A stretch of 64,000 nt of DNA from Prinia subflava (Eukaryota; Chordata; Aves; Passeriformes; Cisticolidae), in the NCBI RefSeq assembly GCF_021018805.1, contig NC_086256.1, forward strand, positions 12,218,032 to 12,282,031. Reading direction: 5' to 3'. A program made the position numbers and the translations under genes. Shown one piece after another: positions 14,701-26,639 of the stretch. The notes below the pieces were generated by a model, which was not told where the DNA came from, did no database searches, and saw only the letters and a program-made list of their open reading frames with translations. Each line of letters starts with the position of its first letter. Position 1 is the first letter of the stretch.

Positions 14701-17700
14701 TCATAGTGTATACATACGCAAATGCATTTTTCTACCAGTTCACCCAGAACTCCTCTGAAAGAGACAGTCTTAGGATCTGTCTTAACCGTCCTGAATAAAA
14801 AACCCCAAACAACAAAAAGCCCAACAAAAACTACCTAAGTAGTATTATTTTGGCTGAACAGACTCAGCTTGCATCAATCTGGCAAATTCATTAATCCTCA
14901 GGAATTTGAAAAGCATGTTCTGTAGAATTATAAATACAATTAAAAATCACTGTTTGGCATTTGTTGAACTCATTCATCCTTTCACATCACCATTAATCTC
15001 CTCATCTCCCTGTGCAACCATTCCCTGCATTAGTAGACTGTATATACTCTTCTCACAGAATTTTAAGGTCAGTCAGAGAAGTTAACACCATTGCTTTTCA
15101 TTTAGCCTTCGAGCTGTATTTTTACTTCTAATCCCCTGTATGAACGCTTTAGTGCACATATTCCCAACCTGAAAGTATACCTACCTCTCACCAGATCCAG
15201 AAACTGCCTCTCAGTATCTTGAGTTAATCTGACTACAAAGATTTACATCTCTTTAGGACATGATTTCTTTGGCATTTTTGATTGCCAATTGAATATTTCA
15301 AAAATATTGGCCAACATGAAAGCCTCTGGGCCTTTACATATTGTAAAATTTTAGATGTGGAAAAGCATAGCCTTTTCTTCCATATGCATTAGCCCTGTGC
15401 GTTTACTGTAGTCTGAACTGAGTTCAAAAAGACTGATTTCTTTGAAGGTGGATGTTTGCTAAATCCTGTACAGAATTAATTTCAGCATTCAGAGACACAA
15501 GCTGAGTACTAGTATTATGACTCTTCAATGGGCCTTTTTGTATTTTTTTAATAAAAGCAAAGCTCTTAAGTACAAAACTCAAAGACATTCCATGAGGAAT
15601 GGTTTAAGACAATGCTTAAAATAATTTCTCAATTTTACAAGTTTTGTGATTTCATGGGGGGGAAAAAGCACATCTGAATTTTAGTAAACCCCTCTCTCTT
15701 TCATAACAAAAAATCAAAAAATGCCTACCTTTGTCTTTGTTTCTTTGGAAATTCTAAGGCATCACTGTTCTTCTGAACAAAAATAGAGAGATACTGGAAG
15801 ACTATTGAAGTATCATCCAGTAATTTGAGAGTGAAATGTTTTAATTGTTGACTATATTACTGGTTAGCAAGTGTAAGAGAGAGAAGTGTGCCCATACAAG
15901 TCATAAAGGGAAAGAGGAATCTTTTCTGTTCTCAAGTAGCACAAAATCCAAAGGCTTTAGTGAGAGACATTACTTGGAAAACACTGCTTAGTCTGAAATC
16001 TCCTGAAAAAATATAGGGTTTTTTTAGAGTTTGTGTATCTCCACCACTTATAACAGCACAGCTGGTAATGCTCATCATCCTGCCTTGGGAAAAACAGCAA
16101 GGGAGTCCTCTGTTGCAGAGTGGAAAGGGTTGCTCTGTGAGAACACTGAAAGTTTAACTAATTTCTACTGATAATCTCTGTCCTGACATCATACACTGTT
16201 ATTCCACCACACATCCATCTGCAGTGAAATAGGATTAGAGAAAAGAATTGGAAAAGAAATGTGAGAGCCAGCATCTGAAACTGTTGCCTAGTTATGGAAG
16301 GTTTTGCTGTGCTCATTAATCTATAAATCCTTAAGCAATTTCTTTTTATTTTTTCCCCTTTAAATACTCCCAAGTTAGTCCAGCTGCATAGCAGCAAGAT
16401 TGTGTGCTAGCAGAAAAAAACTCATCCAAAATTCTTTTATAATCCAAAAAAACTCACACATACTGCAGCACACTGCCTTTTTGTGGTTTCATTTTTACAG
16501 CTGAAGCTCAGAAATACTGTACATGACCTGCACTGATTAGAAAAAGTACTGCAGCATTTCAGCTTCTCTAGGCAGTGAGAGGAGCATCTTTTCTGCACTC
16601 CTGCAGGAGGGACATGATAGCTTGCTTGTGTTTCCTAGCCTAGTGATCCAGCTGTGAGATTCATAAAGCAACCATTGAACCTCTTGCCTCTTTCTTTAGG
16701 AGTGTCACAATGTGCAGCTTCATTTGTGTTGCCCATATGCCAGCAGCCTTTTAAAAAGCCACTCTTGCTCTTCTGCTGATCATTGCAACAGACAGGAAGG
16801 TGATTTCAGGAGAGCTGCTCTGATTCCCTCTACTTTCAGTGAGACAAAACATCTTCTCTCTCCTCTCTGAAAGAAGCACTTGGCAGAAGCAGCAGACAAG
16901 TTCTTAAACTCCTATCTGTGCTTCTTGGAACAGATACTAGTGCTGATCACGTTCTCCCAATTAACAACAGACAGAGTGAAACAGTCTAACATTTTGCTGC
17001 AAAGGTATTTGGTAAAAAAGGATATTAGATGGGGAAATATTGAACAGTGAGTACAGTATCTCCAGCAAGTCTGTCAGAATTGGATCCCTTGCCTTTAGCT
17101 GGTGCAGGATTTTTACTTTGCTCAGTTTTCAGCATCATACACAATAAAGGACGTGAGTGCTCTAGATCCTTATTTTTTCCATAACCACTATTCAATAGGA
17201 GTTGTGCATATATCCTTGACAAGACTTGAAATTTAGAATAGTTTCATTTGTTACCATTATTTCCTCAGTTATTTCATGGACACTAATTAATATTTCAGCT
17301 ACTTAAGCAGTCCTGGTCCATCCCACTGCAAGGAAGTCTGTGTGCAAATGACCAGATGAACTGAACACCCTTGTTTTTTCTGTTCAGCGTCATTACAAGA
17401 CAACACTGAATGCTGTTCCTGAGTGTTCCTGTATCATTGTCTCTCTCTTGGCCATCATTCATAGAAGAATCTGCAGTTGTTAAGTCCTTTTGTGCCCAAA
17501 GGGGAAGGAGTAGGATTTCAGGACACATTAATACCTCCACAAGGGAAAGGTGTTATATACCTGGACTCACTCAGCCTCAGCCCAAAGGAGAAGCATCACT
17601 TAATGAGCATCACTCAGAGGCAAACAAAGTAAAAGCTGCTATACTTGAGCCAGATGGATGTGTGCACGTCCAGGTGCCTCTGTGACAATGACTGTAGCAA

Positions 17701-18297
17701 AAGTCTCCCCAGACCAGGGCAGTGTATCCTTATCTGCACGGTGCTTTTGACTGCAATTACACACGCCTGGCAGGAAGCATCAGAGCAAAAGAAAGAAACA
17801 CCAGAGGAAAGAAAAGCACAGTCACAAGCATCTCAGATATCCTGAGGTTTGTATGAATTTACAGGGCAGGAAGCAAATGGGAAGGGAGACTGTGCCCACT
17901 CTGTGTGACAAAGGCCCCCGTGAGAAGGGGCGGGGCAGGGGGCAGTCGTGCCTCACTAACTTGTGTCACTATAGGGGCAGTATGCAGGAAGGGGAAAACC
18001 AGTGCCAGAAGGACAAGCAGCACTGTCTGTCCTGTGACTAGATCAATTAACAGTTCAGAAACCAAAGCTCTTCACTCTGTATCCCTCTTCTTGGAGGTGC
18101 ATGAGGCTACAGCCCAGATCAAAGAAGTGAGTGCATTGCAGAAGTGAGTTTTGAAATATGGAGGACCCAGAGAGAATTAATAATAAATAAAGCACACCTC
18201 AGAGGAAAAGCTTTGAGTTTCTCCTCCAAGTTGCACGCAGCTGTCTGAAGTCAGTAGGAGCAGTCTGTTTATAGCTGTGAGCAGAAAGCAGCCCTGA
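11726..18297. other. AT-rich single-copy DNA, no gene recognised
   Basis: No exon or repeat family could be assigned. A poly-T run (T18) lies at 13709-13726. A short segment near 14401-14470, containing TTGCCCAGGCTGCTCTGGAA, resembles words found in avian retroelement 3' regions, but the match is too short to call. Frames around 14305-14758 overlap on both strands and are not convincing. Confidence 0.5.
13709..13726. repeat. Poly-T tract (T18)
   Basis: Uninterrupted run of 18 T followed by AAAG. No associated element is visible. Confidence 0.9.
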
Positions 18298-18724
18298 GTG
18301 CCCAGGCATTATCAGTCTTTTATTCAAGAACACAATATCTGCTTGATAATGCATGGACTGTTTTGTTGTTCATTGTCAGCGCACCTCCCAAAACAAGTTG
18401 TCCCCCTGTGGTTTTATAATCATGGGAATATTCTCGATGGCCCTGCTAGACGGGTTTTATTCTGGCTCCAGACATCTTTGGAAAACAACCTATTGAATCA
18501 CTTCGGAAACCAGGGCAGAGTTGACTTCCTGGTGGACTCCAAACAATCCAAAGGCTCTCCTTGGAAAGCACAGCCTGTGCTCTGCTGTTTGTGCAGTGCC
18601 ACACTGCCCTGCAGCTGGGCTAATCGGCTCCATCTCAGCAGCTCCACCCCCACCAGCACAGAAAATAATGATCTATTGTTCCAGGGGTTCATGCAAGAAC
18701 TTTTTTGCCTTTTTTTTTTTTTTT
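18298..18724. other. Segment with several CpGs and a long chance-like frame
   Basis: A 142-codon plus-strand frame spans this segment and ends in a phenylalanine run encoded by the T15 tract at 18710-18724, which argues against a real protein. The part from about 18370 to 18650 keeps at least five CpG dinucleotides in an otherwise CpG-poor neighbourhood and contains no repeat I recognise. A conserved non-coding element is possible but unproven. Confidence 0.35.
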
Positions 18725-21700
18725 AAATTTATTTTAGACACTTCTTTTAAGACATAGCACTGATCTGCTTGCTGAAATGCTTCCTTATTTCTGTGTTTAC
18801 CTCCTGTTAGCTAGAATGCCAAATCACTGCTGTGATTACCTGGCAAGGAAATGTAGAAAAAATATCTGTTTGGGATGATTTTTTACTACTCTGAGGCATC
18901 TTTTTGATGTTATATACAAAACAAATAAAAGCAAACACAAAACAAAAACAAAGAAACCCAACAAGATCTCTCCTTTTCCTATTATCATATGAAAAAAAAA
19001 ATCAACAACAAGACAGTGCCAAATGGTTCAGCAGATTTCAGAGACTTCGAGACACTGACAGACTGCATCTCCTGCTGTTTACCAGAGGGATTTAAGAGGT
19101 TCTCTCTCTTAAAATAGCCATATTTTTCTCTTCCTGAGGGTCAAAACTTGCCACTTCTACACCATTTTAAGTAGGTTTTTTGACTGTGCCATGCTCTGCC
19201 ATGTCAAGAGACTCTGAAAAGACTCTTGAGATTCCTCTGTCTGAGGGTAAATGGGAAGGATTGGTTACATTCCTGCAAACACTGCTACCTGAAACAATAA
19301 AATGCAGGGGGAAAACACTTTGTGTGGGTTATTTCACTGCATAAATACCCCTTCAGCATATTCTAATGGCAATGTATCAAGCTTATCCAAATATGGATTA
19401 CATAAGTCACATTAACATTATATGATGTGACATTGTGACATATGACAGAGTACCTAAAAAGCCATTATGCCTCAAGAGCTTATAACCCAGAAGGAATTTA
19501 AAGGCATTTTATTCCATGCCTACCCACACCCTGCTATTATCTGCAACAGCAGGGGACTCACTAGATGAATCAGATCTTAGAGATTCTTTCCATGTGCACA
19601 GGAAACACTGATTAATTGGAACAGTGACAAAAAAGTCTCTTTACCAGGTAAACAGAATTCAACAGTGGGATTTTACTTAATGAATTGTCTACAGTTAACT
19701 ACTTCGATCTGTGGAGGTGAGAGGTGGAGAAAGCAACTCATATCCAATTGCTTTTTCATCTGCTGGAAGCTTGACATTATTAGCAGTTTCCTCCTTCAGT
19801 AGTCACCACAAATGCCGAATTTTGTGTCATGTGGTAGTGCAGTGAGAGGCCTCCCCAAATTAAGAGAGAAGCAGGATAGGAATAGAGATCCTTACTCTGT
19901 CTGGTTTCTCCATTAATATTCCATTTCCTCGCAGTGGACGCCTCCCTCCTCCCAGTCCCTCACTGTTATAAAAAATTATTTTAAGCATTGTCTTAAACCA
20001 TTCCTCACGGTATGTTCCCACTGTCCCACCCCAGTAAGCTCCTCCCTCACGCCACTCCCTGCTTTTGGAGATCCCTGTGGGTCTGGACCTCTGGCGTTCA
20101 AGCAGCAAAGGCCGCGACTGCTGCCGCATCCAGCACGCTCCGGGTCTTTGTGCACCGTGCACTCTGGGGCATGGTTGCACTACAAAGCACACTGGATTTA
20201 AATTGTTTATCTATCTAAGCCTCAATTTATGATCTCTACAAATGCCTTTAAAATGAAAGAACCTTCTATTTGTACCCTCTTTGTTTGAGCAACGGGGGAA
20301 GATTGTCAAGGGCACAAAATGCTTCTGGCACCAACTGGTGCTGCTGAAAGCCAAAGGGACTTGAGCATATAAGTCTTGTTTATGTCTTTGAAAAATATCT
20401 TCCGTAATCTCATCAACACTAAAAAACTACAAAATAAACTCTGAATTCAAATACTGGCATCAAAGAAAAAAAGAGTTTATAGGATATGTGATGGTAGAAG
20501 ACTTGATTTGACTGCAGGGGCAGCCAGCAGCTCCAGCAGATACTGACTGGCCTGCTTGACCTCATAATGATGCTTAAAATGAAAAAAAGAAAAAAAAAAT
20601 CTGACTATAGACTTGAAAGAGAGAAAAAAAGAAGGGATGAAGTAGACCTGAGGGAAGAAGGCTGCCTCAGAGGACACTGGTGGGATTCAGAGAGAAAAAT
20701 CCATCATTGGTGTTTATTCCATGCTTTAAGGAAACAAGGTCACTTCACATTGTCCCAGGTGATGACGCAGGAAGATGATAAAGGTGTCAGAGGCAGACCA
20801 TTGCCTGAGGGCAGGAAAACAAGCAAGAGGCTCCTTGGCAAATTCACTCTAACCTTTAAGGGTTAAGGGAATAACAAAACATAGAACTTATTCAAAACAC
20901 ATCTAAAGGCAGCTGAGCAGAGCAGACATATGACCATTTACAGGGAAGGGGACTGGTCCTCTACTGAATAAATCTAGAGCAGCTTCCCTGATATTTCATT
21001 CAAATTAAACAAAGATAACAATTTCATCAAGGAACTGATGTAATTTTATTTTAAAAACAAACCAATAAAAGACTTGAGTACAAAACAACCTCATCCTTAA
21101 TTTTGAGAAGTTAAATTTTCATTCTGCAGGAGAACAGTGTGTGTCGGTGACTAATGACAATCCAGCCATCTGGACCTCTCTCAGACAAACTCATGTTAAT
21201 TCAAACTACACAGGCAAAAAAATAAAATATATATTGCCTGCCTCAGAGCATTTGGGAAAGTGTTATGGTTTGCAGAACTGTCATGCACTGTCAGCAAGCA
21301 GCAAACTTCAGAGCACCTTTAATGTTACACCACAGTGCTGTTGTAGTTGACAATTAAAATAGTTAATGTGCAAGCTGGCCTTTAAGTGTTACACTAATCA
21401 AAATAATGGATTGCTTTTGTATGATGACCCTGTAGCTGTATCAGTCAGTGCTCACTGGACAAAAAGGGATTTTTTAATAGTGCCCAGTTGTGGCACTTGT
21501 AATGGTGTGTTACTGTGGTGGTAATGAGGAAGGATGGGGCTCTTACCAGGCTCCTCCAGGGCTCTGCAGATGGGGCATCTAGGCAGATATTATCTGGGAA
21601 GTGTGACTCTCACAGTATCATATCCAACCTCCTGACCTTCCAAACCAGAGGTAGCATGAGGGATTTAGCATTGCTTCATTGCTCCCACAGGCACACAGAG

Positions 21701-24700
21701 TTTCCAAACCCTCTTGCTGGAAATATTTCTTGGCTATTTAGAGAAAGAACCTTCCCCTGTGCCTATGTTTGTGTGGATTTATGGGGCATGAGGAACGATA
21801 GAGCTGAACTTCTAGGCCAGTTGTTCTAGGGCAAGTGGAAACCCGTGTTTTTCTCTCACTTACCTGTGCTCTCTCCCACTTACATTCAGCAACACAAATA
21901 AATTCAGCGCATTCTCCTTGCCAAGAAAGATTAATATTACCTAAGAGTTGAAACCAGGGCAGATTGCATTTCAAGTAATTTTCCCCTTCCCCCATTCTCC
22001 CCCTGCCTGCAGCTTTTTTTTTTTCTTTTTTTTTTTTTTAATTATCCAGATTAAAAATGAAATGCAGTGGTTACATTATGATAATATCAAACTCATTAAC
22101 ATTAGTCAGAAAAAATACGGGAGGTAGCCTGCCAAAAGCTAAGTCTTCACTTTTACATTCATTCAAGTAAAGTTCATTGAAATGGGAATTCATCCCTTTA
22201 CTCTGGATTAGAATTGAACTCCTGGTGTATTCAAAGAGCTGTACAAGCCATAGTGGCTCAGAAGATGCTCGTAGAAAAGTGGTATTCAACATAACTGCTT
22301 TATTACAATTTAATTCTGTGACCTAATAGAGAAAATTCCTTGTTCAAGCTCAGGAACACCTAAGCAGGAACTTTGTCATGTTTATCTGTGGGTGGACAGG
22401 TGTGCTCCAGCTGACAGTGTCTAGCACCACAGACCATGAACTTGATAAGAAATATGTTGAAATATCTTATTACCATTTAGTACAACTGCACTACATGTAC
22501 AAAATCACAGATTGGTTGCTCATTTCCAATTCCCTTTCCAAGACAAATCCCATGGTTCCCCTTGCTTGCATCCTGCATATTGTCTGAAAGTAAGGCTCAT
22601 CCCATTATAAATCAGAGCAAAGAAGCCTTTTTAGACAAAAATACAATAACATTTGAAAGTTATTTTTTTCATACAAGTTTCTATTTCTAGAGTTTAGGAT
22701 TAATTTTTTCAGAACTTAACCAGGCAGGATGTGGCTCCCAATTCTAGCATTTAATTACAGGGATAAACACTTCCATAAATTATTAATTCTTTCCTGGGAA
22801 CAATTTTTGACCCACGGACGACAATACCATCATTCTAGTTATTTCATTATATCAGTCTATATTATTGCCACATATTATTTCCCTTCCAAAATGTTTATAT
22901 AAAATTTATAATGTGATGAAAAGATCTTCCCCCTAATTTTTGTATGTAAATGTAAAATCTTGTCCATTTCCTCACAGTATTTGTTCTGTTTAATTGCATT
23001 TTAAATGAACATAAAGTAACTACCCCAAAGACATTAGCATGCTTCTGCCAGGACTGTGCAGATTCTGCTGGCACGTGTTGAGAAGCTGCTGCAGCTCAGA
23101 TGTGAGCTGATCTTCACAGATAGCCTGTCCTGAGGGTGGGAGCAGAGCAGTCTTACAGAAAACCTTTGGAGAGCTTGCCTCCCCTCCTCTTTTCTGATCT
23201 GTTTCCAGCATCAGAAAATGTAAAGCCTAGCAATGGTTTGGAGAAAAAGGGGCTTTTTCTGCCATCACCAGTTCTTCCTTCAGCCAAAACAACTTCAAAA
23301 CATACCGAAGATAGAGTCAGACCAAGCTGGTTTGCTAAAGCAACTGCAGGCTCCAAGAGCCAGTAATACTGAGAGCACTGGCAGCCATTCAGCTGAAATA
23401 AATCTCAGACAGAGAGGGAGTAGAAGACAACACAAGTCTGAATTGATTTTCAGAGGTGTCGTGTTTGCAGCAGTGCTACAAGCCCTCATCTCTCGGACAT
23501 CCCCTGTATTTGTGCCCCCAGTATTTGTCCAGGCTGTCTGTGGGTGAGTGCCAGCTCTTCTTGGAGCCTGGCTGCAATGAGGGCAACAAATCCTACATCC
23601 TTTGCCCTTTAGTGATCATTAGGAAAATCCTTACATTTTCCATTTGTAAGAGCTTTATGTCACGACATAATTTCAGGAAGATAAGCCAATAGTCCTCACT
23701 TATATATTTACAGAACTTTAAAATATTCCTAGTTTATATACAAATAGAAAGGAAATATACACTTCAGGGAAGGAGGGCAGTTAAACCCAAAATCACCTTG
23801 CTATGAGCAGATAGGTCTTATGAGGATGAAGGTGAATTTCTTGGTTAAATAAGATCCCCGAATCTGTTAAAACCTGAAGAAGTTCTCTGTAATTTTGCAA
23901 AAGACTAAACATTTGGAGAGCTTTAATGACTGCTGGTAAGAAGAAAGCTCCACACTTTTGAAGTCGGTTTTCTATATGAAATGTATCTAGTGCTATTTAA
24001 ATAAGATAAATCTTTTTTAGTAAAAGAGAAGAATAAGAAAAATACTGAGGAGAAATAGAAAAGTATCAAGGAGAATTTCCTGTGGCTTCTTATCCTGAAA
24101 GGGACATTTCTAGTTCTAGTCAAGAAATTAATTTGATCTACAGAACCTTTAAAACTAATTTTATCTCTTCAGAACTTGAAACATATTTAATTATTTAAAG
24201 TATTAATATATGTTCACTTTTAGCAACATTTGAGATGGTTATCAGCTCCTCTTCAAACTTTCTGGCTTTTTTTTTTTTACATTTTAAAAGGTTTTAGGCT
24301 GGATGTAACAGCCACCTAAGAGGCAGAGGGATAAGAAGTATATTCTGTATTGTACACTCTAAAAGACATGGAGTCTGGGTGGCCCATAAAAAAAGCATAC
24401 TAGAGTCTTATCTTCTCCAGAGTAATAACCCTTTAAATTCTGGTTCAGTCCTTCACAGTTAAAAGGGTTAGAAATGTCAAGTATCCTCATTTATGCCAGA
24501 GTACCTCCCCCAACACACAACACTGAGAAAAACCAATCTGAGCAAAAACTCCAATCACTTAACTCTGACTCCACTAAGCAAAAGCAATGCCAATATTTAT
24601 CTATTGTATTATCTGGCAAGAAGGGGATCTTGACTCATGCTGCTCAAAGACAAATATTAATAAAGATCTGAATTTCAGGCTCATGGGAAGTTTCTGACTT

Positions 24701-25753
24701 TTGTCTCTAAATCAGGTTGAAAATTGTTCCTTCTTAAAGAACATTTATATTTAAAATGGAAAACAGAAATTCAGAAATAATGTTTTTAGTTTTTTGTTTT
24801 CTTTTCAAAAAAACCCAAATATCATATTCCAGCATCACAATGTTAAGAAGCAATTAAGCTAAGCAAAATGGGGTTGTTTCAGTATGAATATATGTCACTG
24901 AAGTGCTATACACATCATTAGTACACACATGGTTTATCATTCCATTTTCCTTTTTCAGCATGACACACCAAAACCAATATACAAAAATTGGTAACATTAA
25001 AATGTTGCAATTTAACTTATGTAAGATATTGTGCTAGCTCAAACTGACAGCTGTGTCAGCTTGATGAAAACCAAATGTTACTGGGTTTTGGTTGTTTTTT
25101 TCCCTCAGTTTTGATCTATTTGACTAATTAGTTTGAAACAATGTATCAAATTTTCTTCTAATAAGCAAAAATTTCTGTAGAATCCCATTTTACTCAGAGA
25201 AATGCAGTTCCCCTGAATTACAGAGGAAAATAATTTCAATTAAAAAATCCCTGGTGACTTCTTTGCATTCACTGCACTTCAGTTCCAATTCTCCTTTCTG
25301 CCTCTGACTATATTTGCCTCGGCAAGCTACACAAAAATTATGTTGTTTGGTCCCAGTTCTGCACGATTTGGAGGCAAAACTGTCAGGTGATACCTGGACT
25401 AGTTTCACATCTACATACTGGATTTACATTTGAGATGCTGCTTCTGCTGGGATCCCTCCTATGTTTCTTTACACATTTGTGACATTTTGCCTCTCTTTCC
25501 TAGAGAAGGTTTCCCAATTAGCTCCCTGTACAGAGAATGGGCCGGCTCTTACTGAAGGGTGAGCCCTGCTGTGTGACACTCAGATTTCTTGGAATATTCT
25601 GACTTTCATAGCAGATGAGTTTCCAAGAAGGATTTGAGCTTGGCAGCAGCATCACACAAGGTTTGGACAATCATATGATAAATCAAGGGTGTCTATTACC
25701 ACAACCAAATCCATCATGTCAGTGTGATATTTTCTCTTACTCTGTTGTTACAG
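18725..25753. other. AT-rich single-copy DNA, no gene recognised
   Basis: No exon, RNA gene or repeat family recognised. A T-rich tract with one C interruption lies at 22014-22039. Frames between 23136 and 23692 overlap on both strands and show no family signature. The segment around 19400-19445 contains short GTCACAT/ATGTGAC inverted repeats that look accidental. Confidence 0.5.
22014..22039. repeat. Poly-T tract with one C
   Basis: 26 bases of T interrupted by a single C at 22025, following a CT-rich stretch that starts near 21980. Low-complexity sequence only. Confidence 0.85.
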
Positions 25754-25783
25754 ACATCAATATCACACCCTCAACATGTAAAG
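25754..25783 (+). other. Possible 30-nt microexon
   Basis: Seen in the sequence: a long pyrimidine-rich tract ending TCTGTTGTTACAG runs into 25753, and 30 bases later AAAG is followed by GTAAGTG, close to an ideal splice donor. The enclosed 30 bases are a multiple of three and open in two frames; in one they would encode TSISHPQHVK. Known biology: vertebrate neural microexons are of about this size. Inference: this could be an alternative cassette inside a large intron, but no flanking exon can be identified in this window, and chance pairs of splice-like signals are common over 64 kb. Confidence 0.2.
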
Positions 25784-26469
25784 GTAAGTGTCAGATTGCT
25801 CAGGTTAAATGGACACATTTTCATTGGTTTGTTTTCATAATGAAAGCCCCTCTCCTCTGCACAAAGATAAATTATAAATGACTACCTACAAATGTAGTGG
25901 TAAGGTCAGAATAAACTGAATGTTAACCACCCTCTGAATCTGAGATCCTCAAAACTTCTGACCTAAATCTCAGCTGATGGGTTAGGAAAGTGTCTGATAC
26001 TGTTTCCAGAGCTGATGGCAGAGTTTCTGATTGCTCAAGAGAGAAGCAAACACAAGGCAGCCAGACAAAATATTTGCTGAATGAAGGACAGAAATGCTAA
26101 GAAATAAATTGCATTTCCCAGCTCAAGACAAGCTTTGTAAATGTATAAGGAAAAGAACAAAAATTAAAGGAGCTCTATCACTTTGTTCTTTTATTTGCTG
26201 TCATGGCAGCACTCCTCTTGTCTCCTTCAGGTCCCTACTTTCTATACTCATGGACATGCCCTTTCTTGTCTTTCAGACTGAAGCTCATGACTCCAGAGCT
26301 GCTGGGTGATGTCTATTTACAAATATTTCCCTCTTGACTTTCCTCTAAACCATTTTAAAATGTTTTTAGGTGTTTTTTGTTTGGTTGGTTGTTTTTTTTT
26401 ACTTGCTGACATATAAAACATGAATATGTTCAAAAGCAAAAAAAGGTGAAAAAGAAGTGGCTAACAGAA
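25784..26469. other. Single-copy DNA, no gene recognised
   Basis: No repeat or exon recognised. A good acceptor-like tract (CTTTCTTGTCTTTCAG) ends at 26276, but no comparable donor follows in an open frame. A TTTG/TTGG-rich stretch occupies about 26365-26400. Confidence 0.5.
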
Positions 26470-26580
26470 AAACTGCAGGAGATGAACTGGATGAGGAGAG
26501 GCTGAGCTTTTTTCAGAGAATATAGGATTGTAAACTTTATCCATACAAAATATCTGAAAGAAGATTTATAAACACCTTGA
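26470..26580 (+). mobile_element. Probable very old CR1 fragment
   Basis: The order GATGAGGAGAGGCTGAG, then TTTTTTCAGAGAA, then ACTTTATCCATACAAAATAT and CTGAAAGAAG parallels the CR1 ORF2 C-terminal region: the YEERLRE-LGLFSLE motif followed by the segment for a short tyrosine- and leucine-rich stretch. The match is interrupted and has no open frame, so the element would be very old. An alternative is chance similarity; aligning to a CR1 library would settle it. Confidence 0.4.
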
Positions 26581-26602
26581 AAGTGCACAAAGAAGTGTGC
26601 AT

Positions 26603-26638
26603 TAATTTTTATCTGTCTTCCTTGACAGATAAAAATTA
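26603..26638. repeat. Perfect 15-bp inverted repeat (hairpin)
   Basis: The left arm 26603-26617 (TAATTTTTATCTGTC) and right arm 26624-26638 are exact reverse complements separated by six bases (TTCCTT). Pairing can continue with a G-T wobble and an A-T pair outside the stem. There is no T-run typical of a bacterial terminator, and the genome is eukaryotic anyway. It may be a cruciform-prone site or a remnant of a transposon end; function unknown. Confidence 0.85.
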
Positions 26639-26639
26639 G

